Positions 24,788 to 33,544 of a stretch of DNA of 44,673 bases are shown piece after piece (position 1 is the stretch's first letter; each line of letters opens with the position of its first letter). Origin of the DNA: Methanospirillaceae archaeon. GTDB lineage: Archaea; Halobacteriota; Methanomicrobia; Methanomicrobiales; Methanospirillaceae. Made by a program: the position numbers and the translations under genes. A model generated the notes under the pieces. It made no database searches. It saw only the letters and a list, made by a program, of their open reading frames with translations, and was not told where the DNA came from. The stretch covers positions 1 to 44,673 of the forward strand of contig JAFGOM010000022.1 in NCBI GenBank assembly GCA_016926505.1, written 5' to 3'.

Positions 24788-25317
24788 CCAACCGGAACCT
24801 TCCGGGAACCTGCCCTTCCTGTGGTGCCTTTAGTGAATTTACGTATCATACAGAGACCATCCCTTATTTTTCCGAGATCCTCATCTGCCAGATGACCTGT
24901 ACGTCCTGCGGGTACCGGTACACGAGCGTGGAACCTGTCTCGTCCCGGGAACCGGTTCAGTATCGGTTTTCCGTAACGACTCCCGAGGATTTAAACGTCC
25001 GTGTAATCAGGAGCACACAAGCACAGGTTACCGTTCCAGAGATAGGAGTCACCATTGACCCGGGTCCGGGATGCGAAGGATTCATCTCTACGATAGAAGG
25101 CGTTATTCACCGGATCGATGCGGTTTTGGACACAATACTACTCACCGCGGGCACAAAGGAACGGGAACGGGCACTGGCATTAAAAGAACAGGTCAGTCTG
25201 GCACTCGAAGGAAAATTTCCTGTAACCATAATTATCCGCGATCCGTCAGGAATCTCATCAATCGAATCTGAAGCTGCGAAACGTGATTTGTATGACCCGG
25301 AAAAGGAGATCAGGTAA
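24784..25317 (+). CDS. ZPR1-type zinc-finger protein (probable CTG start)
   Basis: 177 residues if translation starts at CTG 24784. The N-terminal zinc finger requires this start: CPSCGAFSEF lies at about residue 10 and CTSCGYRYT about 28 further on. ATG 24892 would fall inside the finger and remove the first Cys pair. YRFSVTTPEDLNVRVIRSTQ and PGPGCEGFISTIEGVIHRID are typical of archaeal ZPR1. The eukaryotic relative binds elongation factor 1A; the archaeal role is not known. It is translationally coupled to sepF. Its 3' end overlaps that of convergent purM by 8 nt. Confidence 0.85.
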   Translation: MTNRNLPGTCPSCGAFSEFTYHTETIPYFSEILICQMTCTSCGYRYTSVEPVSSREPVQYRFSVTTPEDLNVRVIRSTQAQVTVPEIGVTIDPGPGCEGFISTIEGVIHRIDAVLDTILLTAGTKERERALALKEQVSLALEGKFPVTIIIRDPSGISSIESEAAKRDLYDPEKEIR

Positions 25318-26311
25318 TAGGAATCCCGTTTATTGAAACGCAGTGATCAGGGATGATTGTTCCAACCACACGGGCACCAGGAATGTGGGAACAGACACCA
25401 TCAGCATCGTCTGCAGAAACGATACAGGCAAACCCCATCCCCATGTTGAATGTCCGGTACATCTCCTGCAGGGAGAGGGAAGCAGTTCGCTGTATCCATG
25501 AAAAGATCTCTGGTGGTTGTAACGGATCGGTTATCTCAATTCCGAAAGGAGAGAGTCGCAGGAAATTGAGGAGACCTCCTCCGGTAATATGACACATTCC
25601 ATGAATCCGGCATTTTGCGCAGAGTGCAGGAATTTCATGGTAAATCCGTGTCGGGGTGAGGAGTTCCTGCCCAAGCGTCCTTCCTGATGAGAGTTTCATG
25701 GCATATGATGCATGATTCTCAACGATTTTTCTTGCAAGGGTAAGACCGTTACTGTGTATTCCCGATGACGGTATCCCGATTATCAGGTCTCCGGGGGTTA
25801 TCAGATCTCCGGTTACGATCTCTTCCTTCTTCTGCACGCCAAGACAGGATCCGGCGAGATCAAGGCCTGCAACAAGTCCGGGCAGTGTTGCCGTCTCACC
25901 GCCGACGATACTGATATTGCTTATTCGTGCTCCTTCATTGAGTCCTTCGCCTATCTGGGCCATAATCCCGGTATCGTATGAAGGAGAAGCGATATAATCA
26001 ACAAAGGCTATCGGTTCAAGATTCATGACATACAGGTCGTTGACATTCATCGCGATACAGTCAATACCGACGGTACTCCAGTCACGAAGCTCTTCTGCAA
26101 CGAGCATCTTGGTCCCGACTCCGTCTGTCACCATTCCAAGGTAGTACTCGCCAAAAGAGATTAACCCTGCAAAATGTCCTGTCTTCCCGGCCATGGGAAA
26201 AGATCCGCTGCGACGGTAGGTCAGGCGGCTTACCAGTGCCTGTATCACCGAAGATTCAAGATCAATATCAACCCCGGCCTGCCGGTAGGCATCCCCCTCA
26301 TTCTCACTCAT
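25310..26311 (-). CDS. purM: Phosphoribosylformylglycinamidine cyclo-ligase
   Basis: 333 residues from ATG 26311. YRQAGVDIDLESSVIQAL, GHFAGLISFG, GTKMLVAEEL, CIAMNVNDLYVMNLEPIAF and GLVAGLDLAGSCLG are classic AIR synthetase blocks. It closes the imidazole ring of AIR using ATP in purine synthesis. The upstream ATG at 26338 is rejected because GAGGGAT lies 5 bases before ATG 26311 and family homology starts there. The start overlaps the aspartokinase stop by 8 nt, so it is likely co-translated with lysC. Confidence 0.96.
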   Translation of the reverse strand: MSENEGDAYRQAGVDIDLESSVIQALVSRLTYRRSGSFPMAGKTGHFAGLISFGEYYLGMVTDGVGTKMLVAEELRDWSTVGIDCIAMNVNDLYVMNLEPIAFVDYIASPSYDTGIMAQIGEGLNEGARISNISIVGGETATLPGLVAGLDLAGSCLGVQKKEEIVTGDLITPGDLIIGIPSSGIHSNGLTLARKIVENHASYAMKLSSGRTLGQELLTPTRIYHEIPALCAKCRIHGMCHITGGGLLNFLRLSPFGIEITDPLQPPEIFSWIQRTASLSLQEMYRTFNMGMGFACIVSADDADGVCSHIPGARVVGTIIPDHCVSINGIPIT

Positions 26312-27701
26312 CTGATCCCTCTGATAACAGAAACTCATCGTGCAGGATCCTGACAGCCTCCGGTCCGTCCTTCTGGCTTACTACAAACGAGATATTCACC
26401 TCAGAAGATCCCTGCGAGATCATCATCACGTTGATACCGGCCTTCCCAAGGGCAGTAAATGTCCTGCCTGCTGTCCCAAGGGCACCGGCCATTCCTGCTC
26501 CGACTACTGCCACTGCACAGACATCAGTGTTTGCCGTAACCTCCCGTACCATACACCGGTCAATCAGGTCTCTGAGTGCCAGAACCGCAACCTGTGCCTG
26601 AGACTCCTCAACGATGAGAGATATATTTGCTTCAGATGAACCCTGCGAGATCATCATCACATTTACCTGTGCCCCGGCAAGACCTGAGAAGATGGTCTTT
26701 GCCACCCCGGGTCTTCCTATCATCGAAGCCCCGGTGATATTGATCGCCGCGACCCGATCGATATAGGTGATCGCTTTTACAACGCGCGACCCGGTCTGCT
26801 GACCCTTGGTGATACAGGTTCCGGGAATCGCCGGATTGAAGGTATTTTTCACCCATACCGGGATATTCTTCTGCATGGCAGGCTCAACCGAACGTGAATG
26901 CATAACCTTTGCTCCAAAATACGAGAGTTCCATCACCTCGCTGTACGAGATTGACGGGATGACCCGTGCAGTAGAGACAAGCCTGGGATCGGTTGTCATG
27001 ATACCGTCCACATCGGTCCAGATCCAGATTTCATCTGCCGAAAGGGCATTGCCGATGATCGAAGCAGTATAATCAGATCCGCTTCGTCCCAGTGTTGTGA
27101 TGATCCCCTCCTCGGTGCATCCCATAAACCCCATGATAACCGGGACGGCATCCTTCATGAGCGGTAAGACACGGTGCTTTATTCGTGGTGCACTCCCGGG
27201 AAGAGCAATGGCATCACCATGAACCGCGGTGGTACGGATCCCTGCCTCACAGCCATCGAGTACAACCGATGGCACCCCGGCCTGCATCAGGGCTGCACCA
27301 ATCACCGGTGCGCTCAGTCGTTCGCCAAAGACACTGATATAATCCCGGGAGCGGGGGGTCAGTTCCCGCAGATGAAATACTGCATGAAGAAAATTTGAGA
27401 GTGTCTGGAGACGTTTTTGGATAACCGGTGCAACCTCGCTGTACCGGTCAGGTGCAACCTCCTGTAATGTTGCCAGGTGCTGTTTCTCCAATCCCCCGAT
27501 ACAGGGATGTATTATCTCCTCGTTCGTTGCCATCGCAAGACTGTCTGCCATCCTGATGATGGTATCAGTCACACCGCTCTGGGCAGAGACTACTACTGCT
27601 ATCTTCTCACCTGCTGAAAAATGCTCTTTAATAATAGCGACAGCACGTCCGATTGCTTCTGCATTTGCAACAGAAGTGCCTCCAAATTTCATTATGCGCA
27701 T
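26304..27701 (-). CDS. lysC: Aspartate kinase
   Basis: 465 residues from ATG 27701 (ATG 27704 is equally possible). MKFGGTSVANAEAI is the nucleotide-binding start, followed by VVVSAQSGVTDTI, GERLSAPVIGAAL, LGRSGSDYTASIIG and IWTDVDGIMTTDPRLV. Two C-terminal ACT domains contain near-identical MMISQGSSEANIS and MMISQGSSEVNIS segments, pointing to allosteric control by Lys or Thr. It makes aspartyl phosphate for Lys, Thr and Met synthesis. No homoserine dehydrogenase part is attached. Family homology begins at the ATG cluster; the longer frame up to 27794 runs through the promoter region. It forms an overlapping pair with purM. Confidence 0.96.
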   Translation of the reverse strand: MRIMKFGGTSVANAEAIGRAVAIIKEHFSAGEKIAVVVSAQSGVTDTIIRMADSLAMATNEEIIHPCIGGLEKQHLATLQEVAPDRYSEVAPVIQKRLQTLSNFLHAVFHLRELTPRSRDYISVFGERLSAPVIGAALMQAGVPSVVLDGCEAGIRTTAVHGDAIALPGSAPRIKHRVLPLMKDAVPVIMGFMGCTEEGIITTLGRSGSDYTASIIGNALSADEIWIWTDVDGIMTTDPRLVSTARVIPSISYSEVMELSYFGAKVMHSRSVEPAMQKNIPVWVKNTFNPAIPGTCITKGQQTGSRVVKAITYIDRVAAINITGASMIGRPGVAKTIFSGLAGAQVNVMMISQGSSEANISLIVEESQAQVAVLALRDLIDRCMVREVTANTDVCAVAVVGAGMAGALGTAGRTFTALGKAGINVMMISQGSSEVNISFVVSQKDGPEAVRILHDEFLLSEGSDE

Positions 27702-27732
27702 CATTAATGTCGCTTCCGGGATGTTACTATCT

Positions 27733-27740
27733 TTAATTAA
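27733..27740. promoter_or_regulatory. Shared palindromic TATA-like element for lysC and tfrA
   Basis: TTAATTAA is centred 28 nt before the tfrA ATG (27765) and about 32-35 nt before the lysC ATGs (27704, 27701) on the other strand. It is the only AT-rich TATA-like element in the 60-bp gap. Both transcripts would be leaderless or nearly so. Confidence 0.5.
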
Positions 27741-27764
27741 TGGTGCATCCACACTACTAATAAG

Positions 27765-29387
27765 ATGCTGGGAGAGCAGATTCACGAATGTCATGTCGCT
27801 GTTATCGGAAGCGGTGGTGCCGGTATCAGGGCAGCAATTGAGGCTTCATCTCATGGTGAAACACTCCTTATTTCAAAGACCATCGCAGGAAAGGGCGGAT
27901 GTACCATCATGGCAGAGGGAGGGTACAATGCAGTTATGTGCGAGGCTGACTGCACTGATGACCACTACCAGGATACCATGCGTGGGGGAGCATACCTCAA
28001 TGATCCGGAACTTGTACGGGTGCTGGTATCAGAAGCCCCTCTGCGGATGAATGATCTTATCAGCTGGGGTGCAGTCTTTGATGTAACTCCTGAGTGTACC
28101 ATTGCACAGCGGCCCTTCGGAGGACAGAAGTTTCCACGAACCTGTTATGCCGGAGACCGGACCGGTCACGAGATGATGATGACACTCATGGACCGGTACC
28201 ATGCCTGTGGTGCAGAGACGTTGCACGAGGTTGATGTCATCGATCTGATCCCTTCAAAAGAAGGAATAACCGGCCTCGTCGGTCTTGACAGGAAGGGAGA
28301 TCTCGTTATCGTACATGCTGATGCAGTCATCCTTGCAACCGGGGGTGGAACCCGTATCTATGATATCTCAACAAACTCCATGAGCGGTACCGGGGACGGG
28401 TATGCCATCGGGTACCGGGCAGGTGCAACGCTCATCGATATGGAACAGATCCAGTTCCATCCGACCGGAGCGGTATATCCCCGGGATGCCCGGGGACGGC
28501 TTATCACCGAGGCTGTCCGCGGAGAAGGAGGAGTCCTGAAGAATACAAAGGGAGAGCGGTTTATGAGCCGGTATGATCCCGAACGTATGGAACTCTCCAC
28601 CCGTGACGTGGTTGCCCGTGCCGTTGCAACCGAGATACAGGAAGGGAGGGGAACAGAACACGGTGGTGTATACCTTGATGTCACGCACCTAAAACCCGAA
28701 GAGATAGAGCGGCGTCTCCCGATAATGCTCGAACAGTACCTGCAGTTTGGTGTTGACATCAGGAAAGAACCCATGGAGGTTGCCCCGACAGCCCACCATA
28801 TCATGGGAGGCCTCAAAATTACCCCTGATGGTGCGACAACCATCAGGAGACTGTACGCCTGTGGTGAAGTTACCGGAGGAGTGCACGGTGCAAACCGGCT
28901 TGGGGGCAATGCCCTTGCAGACACCCAGGTGTTTGGGAAACGGGCAGGAGAAGCTGCAGCATTGTGTTCCCGAATCTCCTGCCCTGACATCGATCCAATG
29001 ATACATGATATCAGAGAACTCCTCGGTACCTACCGGGAAGGAACCATAAATCCGGCTGCTGTCATCACCGAACTCAGGCTCGCCATGTGGGAGGGGGCAG
29101 GCATCTTCCGTGACGAGGGCAGCCTCACCAGATGCCGGGAAACAATAGAGCGGCTCATGAAAATGACCCCGAAGGCAGTCTCAAACCAGAACCTTGCCGA
29201 GTGCTGCACCGTCAGGAATATGTGTACGACGGCACACCTCATCGTAACCTCTGCCCTCCTGAGAAAGGAGTCACGGGGATCGCACCTGCGAACCGATTGC
29301 ACAGAGATCTACAATCCCGAAAAATCACTATTCGGACATACCGGTATCTCACCGGCAGGTGCCCGGATTGAGAGGAGGAATTCATGA
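27765..29387 (+). CDS. tfrA: Thiol:fumarate reductase subunit A (flavoprotein)
   Basis: 540 residues, close to the methanogen TfrA. The FAD-binding start is HVAVIGSGGAGIRAAIEAS, followed by AGKGGCTIMAEGGYNAV. The fumarate site shows QIQFHPTGAVYPRDARGRLI and TEAVRGEGGVL; the C-terminal part has HIMGGLKITPDG and GEVTGGVHGANRLGGNALAD. With TfrB it reduces fumarate using coenzyme M and coenzyme B, giving the CoM-S-S-CoB heterodisulfide and succinate for biosynthesis. The stop overlaps the tfrB start in ATGA, so the two are co-translated. A soluble cytoplasmic enzyme; no membrane segment is seen. ATG 27765 is 28 nt after the TATA element. Confidence 0.93.
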   Translation: MLGEQIHECHVAVIGSGGAGIRAAIEASSHGETLLISKTIAGKGGCTIMAEGGYNAVMCEADCTDDHYQDTMRGGAYLNDPELVRVLVSEAPLRMNDLISWGAVFDVTPECTIAQRPFGGQKFPRTCYAGDRTGHEMMMTLMDRYHACGAETLHEVDVIDLIPSKEGITGLVGLDRKGDLVIVHADAVILATGGGTRIYDISTNSMSGTGDGYAIGYRAGATLIDMEQIQFHPTGAVYPRDARGRLITEAVRGEGGVLKNTKGERFMSRYDPERMELSTRDVVARAVATEIQEGRGTEHGGVYLDVTHLKPEEIERRLPIMLEQYLQFGVDIRKEPMEVAPTAHHIMGGLKITPDGATTIRRLYACGEVTGGVHGANRLGGNALADTQVFGKRAGEAAALCSRISCPDIDPMIHDIRELLGTYREGTINPAAVITELRLAMWEGAGIFRDEGSLTRCRETIERLMKMTPKAVSNQNLAECCTVRNMCTTAHLIVTSALLRKESRGSHLRTDCTEIYNPEKSLFGHTGISPAGARIERRNS

Positions 29388-30859
29388 TACCGATTCATAC
29401 CAGGGTGTTTAGATGGAATCCGGCAACCGAAGATGAAGGGCGGATGGTGGCTTACGAGGTATCGGTACATGAAGGTGCACGGGTTCTTGATGTTCTGCAG
29501 AGTATTCATGACGATATCGATCCCTCCTTATCATTCCGGAGCAGTTGTAAAGCAGGACAGTGCGGTAGTTGTGCAGTTCTCGTAGACGGTGAGCCGAAAC
29601 TGGCATGCATGACCGAGGCATCCGACGGGATGGAGATAAAACCGTTAAACCTTCCGGTGATACAGGATCTGACCGTAGACCTCATCCCGGGAATCAACCA
29701 GATACCCCGGATATCTGCAGATACCGGTACAGGCCTCCCTGCCCACGAAGAGATACAGGCCATAAAACCACTCCGTGACTGCATCGAGTGTTTCTCCTGC
29801 ATCTCAGTCTGTCCTGCGTGCGATGTTACTGCATTTACCGGGCCTGCAGCGATGCGGGGTTTTATGCGGATAGCACTTGATCCCCGGGACAGCACGAACA
29901 GAATCGGAAAGGCCATAGAAGACGGTCTTTTTACCTGTACATCCTGTGGAAAATGTTTTGAGGTCTGTCCAAAGAATATCAGGATTCCGGGAAAAGCGAT
30001 AGAAAAACTGCGTGAGATTGCAAACAAGGCAGGACTGACCCTTCCCCGTCATCAGGAGGTTGAGAAGCTCGTCCAGACGACCGGGAGAAGTGTCCCGAGA
30101 GAGAAATTGACCTTCCTGGAACAGGTCGGTGAGGTTATCGAACCTGAGGGGGAAGTCAGGGGAGAAGTCGGATTCTTCGTGGGATGCATGTTTAACGGCA
30201 GACTTCCGGACACGGCACTGGACATGCTGTACGTGATGAGAAAAAACGGAATCCGGGTTATCATCCCCCCTGAACAGGTATGCTGCGGCTCACCTCTGAT
30301 TCGAACAGGCCAGACTTCGTATATCAATACTCTCCGGGAGACAAACAAGAACTGTTTCTCAAAACGGGGCATAACCACGGTAATGACGATGTGTGCCGGA
30401 TGTGGGGCAACGCTCAAGAACGATTACCCTGACAAACCATTCGTCGTAAAGGATGTAACAGAAGTTCTCACCGGGTATGGTATCATTCCGACCCAAAAAC
30501 TTCCGGTTATCGCAACCTATCATGATCCCTGCCATCTCCTGCGGGGCCAGGGAATTTCCGAGGAACCGAGGAGCCTGCTTATACCGGCGGTACAGGAATT
30601 TATTGAGATGCCGTCCATCTGTTGTGGATCCGGAGGCGGAGTTCGATCCGGGGTACCTGAAGAAGCAGCGGCCCTTGGAGAGAACCGGAGAGAAGCCATC
30701 AGAAAGACAGGTGCAGATATTGTCGTGACCGTCTGCCCGTTCTGTGAGTACCATATCCAGGAACACACTGACCGCCCGGTAAAGAACCTGCTCACTGTTC
30801 TTCGCGAAGGATATGAAGCCATGGAATCGTCAGGTAGAGAATCCACAGATGATAAATGA
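29384..30859 (+). CDS. tfrB: Thiol:fumarate reductase subunit B (Fe-S and CCG domains)
   Basis: 491 residues. A plant-type [2Fe-2S] domain (SSCKAGQCGSCAVLVDGEP, then LAC) is followed by two [4Fe-4S] motifs (CIECFSCISVCPAC, CTSCGKCFEVCPKN). The second half has two CCG domains like HdrB: VCCGSPLIRTGQ with CAGCGATLKNDYP, and HDPCHLLRGQG with CCGSGGGV and CPFCEYH. HdrB-like CCG domains bind the cluster that handles CoM-SH/CoB-SH chemistry, so this subunit carries electrons from thiols to the flavin of TfrA. It overlaps tfrA at its start and the methyltransferase gene at its end. Confidence 0.94.
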   Translation: MIPIHTRVFRWNPATEDEGRMVAYEVSVHEGARVLDVLQSIHDDIDPSLSFRSSCKAGQCGSCAVLVDGEPKLACMTEASDGMEIKPLNLPVIQDLTVDLIPGINQIPRISADTGTGLPAHEEIQAIKPLRDCIECFSCISVCPACDVTAFTGPAAMRGFMRIALDPRDSTNRIGKAIEDGLFTCTSCGKCFEVCPKNIRIPGKAIEKLREIANKAGLTLPRHQEVEKLVQTTGRSVPREKLTFLEQVGEVIEPEGEVRGEVGFFVGCMFNGRLPDTALDMLYVMRKNGIRVIIPPEQVCCGSPLIRTGQTSYINTLRETNKNCFSKRGITTVMTMCAGCGATLKNDYPDKPFVVKDVTEVLTGYGIIPTQKLPVIATYHDPCHLLRGQGISEEPRSLLIPAVQEFIEMPSICCGSGGGVRSGVPEEAAALGENRREAIRKTGADIVVTVCPFCEYHIQEHTDRPVKNLLTVLREGYEAMESSGRESTDDK

Positions 30860-32105
30860 GAACCATATCATCCCGTATCTCTCAGATTTTACTTCGGTCT
30901 GTGAGAACAATGGTCATGATCACAGCCGGGAGAACAAAACGGTTATTGATACGATCTTCCTTGACGGTTCAGAGGTATCCCGATACACCAATGCCTTCTG
31001 GACTGCACGACAACGTCAGGCTGCAAATATCCATGAAATCTCCTATCGTGCCTGTTTTAAACCCCAGCTCCCCCGTTTCTTTATATCCCTGCTCACCGCC
31101 CCGGGTGACCGGGTCTATGATCCCTTCGGGGGCCGGGGGACAACGGCAATCGAGTCAGGACTTCTGGGAAGAATTCCCCTCTCAAATGATATCAACCCGC
31201 TCTCGAAAATTCTGATACACCCCCGGCTCTGCATTCCTGATATGGCCGGACTTGATACCCGCCTGTCAGAGATTCCCATCGACGAAAAAGCCCGTTCCTC
31301 CTTAGATCTCTCGATGTTTTATCATCCTGATACCGAAGCAGAACTTGTTTCACTCCGCTCATACCTGCTCTGTCGGGAAGAGACGGGGGAGTATGATATG
31401 CTCGATGCATGGATTCGGATGGTTGCAACCAACCGGCTGACCGGTCACTCACCCGGGTTCTTCTCGGTCTATACCCTTCCTCCGAACCAGGCAACATCAC
31501 AGAAGCGCCAGATAAAGATAAATGCCGACCGGAACCAGGTTCCCCCCTACCGGAACGTCTCCGGGATCATCAGGAAAAAGTCAAGGCAACTGGTAAAGGC
31601 CCTCTCATCAGAGGATATTGTTTCTCTGCGAAAGGCCGGCAGTGATGCAATGCTGCTTGTTGAGGATGCCCGGTATACCCGTGCCATCCCCGATGCGTCG
31701 GTGCAGCTGACGGTCACATCGCCTCCGTTTCTAAACAACGTGCAATATTCCGGTGACAACTGGCTGCGTTGCTGGTTTAACGGGATAGATGCCGAAACGG
31801 TGAGCAGGGGGATCACTATTCCTGCAAACCTTTCTGCCTGGAGCAATATCATGGGAGATGTCTTTTTTGAACTCTTTCGAATCACAAAAGACGGGGGATG
31901 GGTTGCTTTTGAGGTTGGAGAAGTAAACAGCGGGAAGACACGGCTTGATGAGATTATCGTTCCCCTTGGTAGGAAGGCCGGATTTTCCTGCGTGGGAATT
32001 GTTCTGAATCAGCAGGTATTTACGAAAACCGCGAATATCTGGGGGATTGACAACATGAAACGCGGAACCAACACCAACCGGATAGTTCTCTTTAAAAAAC
32101 AGTAA
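30849..32105 (+). CDS. Orphan site-specific DNA methyltransferase
   Basis: 418 residues from ATG 30849, the first start outside the tfrB coding bulk (the frame is open to ATG 30813). The AdoMet motif VYDPFGGRGTTAIE is near residue 90 and the catalytic motif TVTSPPFLNNVQYSG near 286. TSPPF is typical of N4-cytosine methyltransferases, though some N6-adenine enzymes have it. The roughly 190 residues between the motifs probably include the target-recognition part, giving an alpha-like order. There is no restriction nuclease nearby, so a role in gene control or genome marking is as likely as defence. The start overlaps the tfrB stop by 11 nt. Confidence 0.85.
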   Translation: MINENHIIPYLSDFTSVCENNGHDHSRENKTVIDTIFLDGSEVSRYTNAFWTARQRQAANIHEISYRACFKPQLPRFFISLLTAPGDRVYDPFGGRGTTAIESGLLGRIPLSNDINPLSKILIHPRLCIPDMAGLDTRLSEIPIDEKARSSLDLSMFYHPDTEAELVSLRSYLLCREETGEYDMLDAWIRMVATNRLTGHSPGFFSVYTLPPNQATSQKRQIKINADRNQVPPYRNVSGIIRKKSRQLVKALSSEDIVSLRKAGSDAMLLVEDARYTRAIPDASVQLTVTSPPFLNNVQYSGDNWLRCWFNGIDAETVSRGITIPANLSAWSNIMGDVFFELFRITKDGGWVAFEVGEVNSGKTRLDEIIVPLGRKAGFSCVGIVLNQQVFTKTANIWGIDNMKRGTNTNRIVLFKKQ

Positions 32106-32161
32106 CTGTCTTTCTATTCTGTAAAAACCGAAAATATTGTTGATTAAACCCGGAATGACAG

Positions 32162-33313
32162 TTAATGGGTCATCAGGTAGGAGTATACCTCAAGTGCTGC
32201 TTTTGCCCCTTCTCCGGCAGCAATGATGATCTGCTTCCCCCTGATACTGGTAACATCCCCGGCTGCAAAGATACCGGGTTTACTGGTATGACAGTTGATA
32301 TCGATGATTATCTCTTCATCTTCATTGAGATCCACAAGATCCCTGACAAAGGAGGTGTTGGGAACCCATCCAATCTCTGCAAACATCCCTTCTAACGGAA
32401 GAACCACGGTCTTTTTGGTATCACGTTCCCTGAGGGTCGCTTCCTGCAGCATCGGACTGCCTCCCAGTGCAACAACCTCATAATTGAGATACATGATGAT
32501 ATTCTTCTTTTTTGCAAGCAGATCCTCGTAGATCTCATCGGCACGAATCTTACTCCTGATAATAAGGTATACCAAAGATGCTATCCCGCTCATCTCAATA
32601 GCGGTCTGAAATGCCGAGTTCCCGCCACCAACAACAGCAACAACCTTGTTCTGAAAGAGCGGCCCGTCACAGGTTGCACAGATCGAGAGTCCCCTTCCGA
32701 TATACTCCTCTTCATGTGAAACACCGATATTTCGTGGTCTTTTCCCCTGGGCAAGAATCAGTGACCGGGTGGTGTACTCCTGGTTGTTGGCAGTCTGCAC
32801 CATGTAATGCTCTCCCACAGCCCGGATTTCAGTGACCGGGATGAGTTGGAGATCGATTCCTTCCTCCCGTACCTGCTCCTCGAAACGATGCATGAGATCC
32901 TCGCCGGTTACCATCCGGAATCCCATGTAATTCTCAATTGCCCAGCTCGCCAGTGCCTGCCCCCCGATATTTTCAGAGATTATCAGGGTCTTTAATTTTT
33001 TTCTGGCGCAGTACACCGCTGCAGTAAGCCCGGCCGGACCGGCACCGATGATGACAACATCATATGCTGTTTCTTTCTGCTCTTTAGTAACAAGATTCTG
33101 TAACCTCGTCTGGTCAAATCCGATGATAATCTCATCATCAACACGAATTACCGGGACTCCGTACTGACCTGATAATGTAACCATCTCTTCTGCGGCATCC
33201 TGTGACAGCCCCACATCGATATTTTTATACGGAATATTATGACGATCCAGGAATGATTTTGCCATTCTACAGTACGGGCAGTTTTTTGTACTGTATACGG
33301 TTATTTCAGGCAT
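32162..33313 (-). CDS. Glutaredoxin-thioredoxin reductase fusion
   Basis: 383 residues. Residues 1-75 are a glutaredoxin-like fold with CPYC at 12-15 and GVPVIRVDD, the cis-Pro loop. The rest is a thioredoxin reductase: FAD motif GAGPAG at 90-95, redox pair CATC at 212-215, NAD(P)H motif GGGNSA near 229 and FAAGDVTSIRGKQ near the end. Electrons could pass from NAD(P)H through FAD and CATC to the CPYC of its own glutaredoxin domain, and then to protein disulfides. It is transcribed alone, next to secreted protein genes and upstream of the redox-defence cluster. A TATA box 26 nt upstream of ATG 33313 suggests a leaderless mRNA. Confidence 0.93.
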   Translation of the reverse strand: MPEITVYSTKNCPYCRMAKSFLDRHNIPYKNIDVGLSQDAAEEMVTLSGQYGVPVIRVDDEIIIGFDQTRLQNLVTKEQKETAYDVVIIGAGPAGLTAAVYCARKKLKTLIISENIGGQALASWAIENYMGFRMVTGEDLMHRFEEQVREEGIDLQLIPVTEIRAVGEHYMVQTANNQEYTTRSLILAQGKRPRNIGVSHEEEYIGRGLSICATCDGPLFQNKVVAVVGGGNSAFQTAIEMSGIASLVYLIIRSKIRADEIYEDLLAKKKNIIMYLNYEVVALGGSPMLQEATLRERDTKKTVVLPLEGMFAEIGWVPNTSFVRDLVDLNEDEEIIIDINCHTSKPGIFAAGDVTSIRGKQIIIAAGEGAKAALEVYSYLMTH

Positions 33314-33334
33314 ACGATTATCTTGAACCCGGAA

Positions 33335-33343
33335 GTATATAAG
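33335..33343 (-). promoter_or_regulatory. TATA box for the glutaredoxin-thioredoxin reductase gene
   Basis: On the minus strand the sequence is CTTATATAC, centred about 26 nt before ATG 33313. The remaining gap up to 33544 shows no gene. Confidence 0.55.
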
Positions 33344-33544
33344 TGATTATCGTTGGGCACGATTTTTTTTGAGAGGAGATCAGAAGCAGAACAGAGAAAT
33401 AAAGCAAGATGCTGAGCTAGATCTCTCGCATCTTCTGTTTCCCTGCATACTGTCCCGGTCGTCTCGCAATATTGAAAATCCGGGTTGCCGGGTTTATCAA
33501 TCAGTCAAAAGAGGCAGCAAAAAAATGATATTGATCGGGTATTA

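Noticed and set aside
26312-26338. Longer N-terminus for PurM
   Set aside because: The ribosome binding site lies directly before ATG 26311 and the extension has no homology.
27702-27794. Longer N-terminus for aspartokinase
   Set aside because: It would run through the shared promoter and into the tfrA coding start; the family begins at MRIMKFGG.
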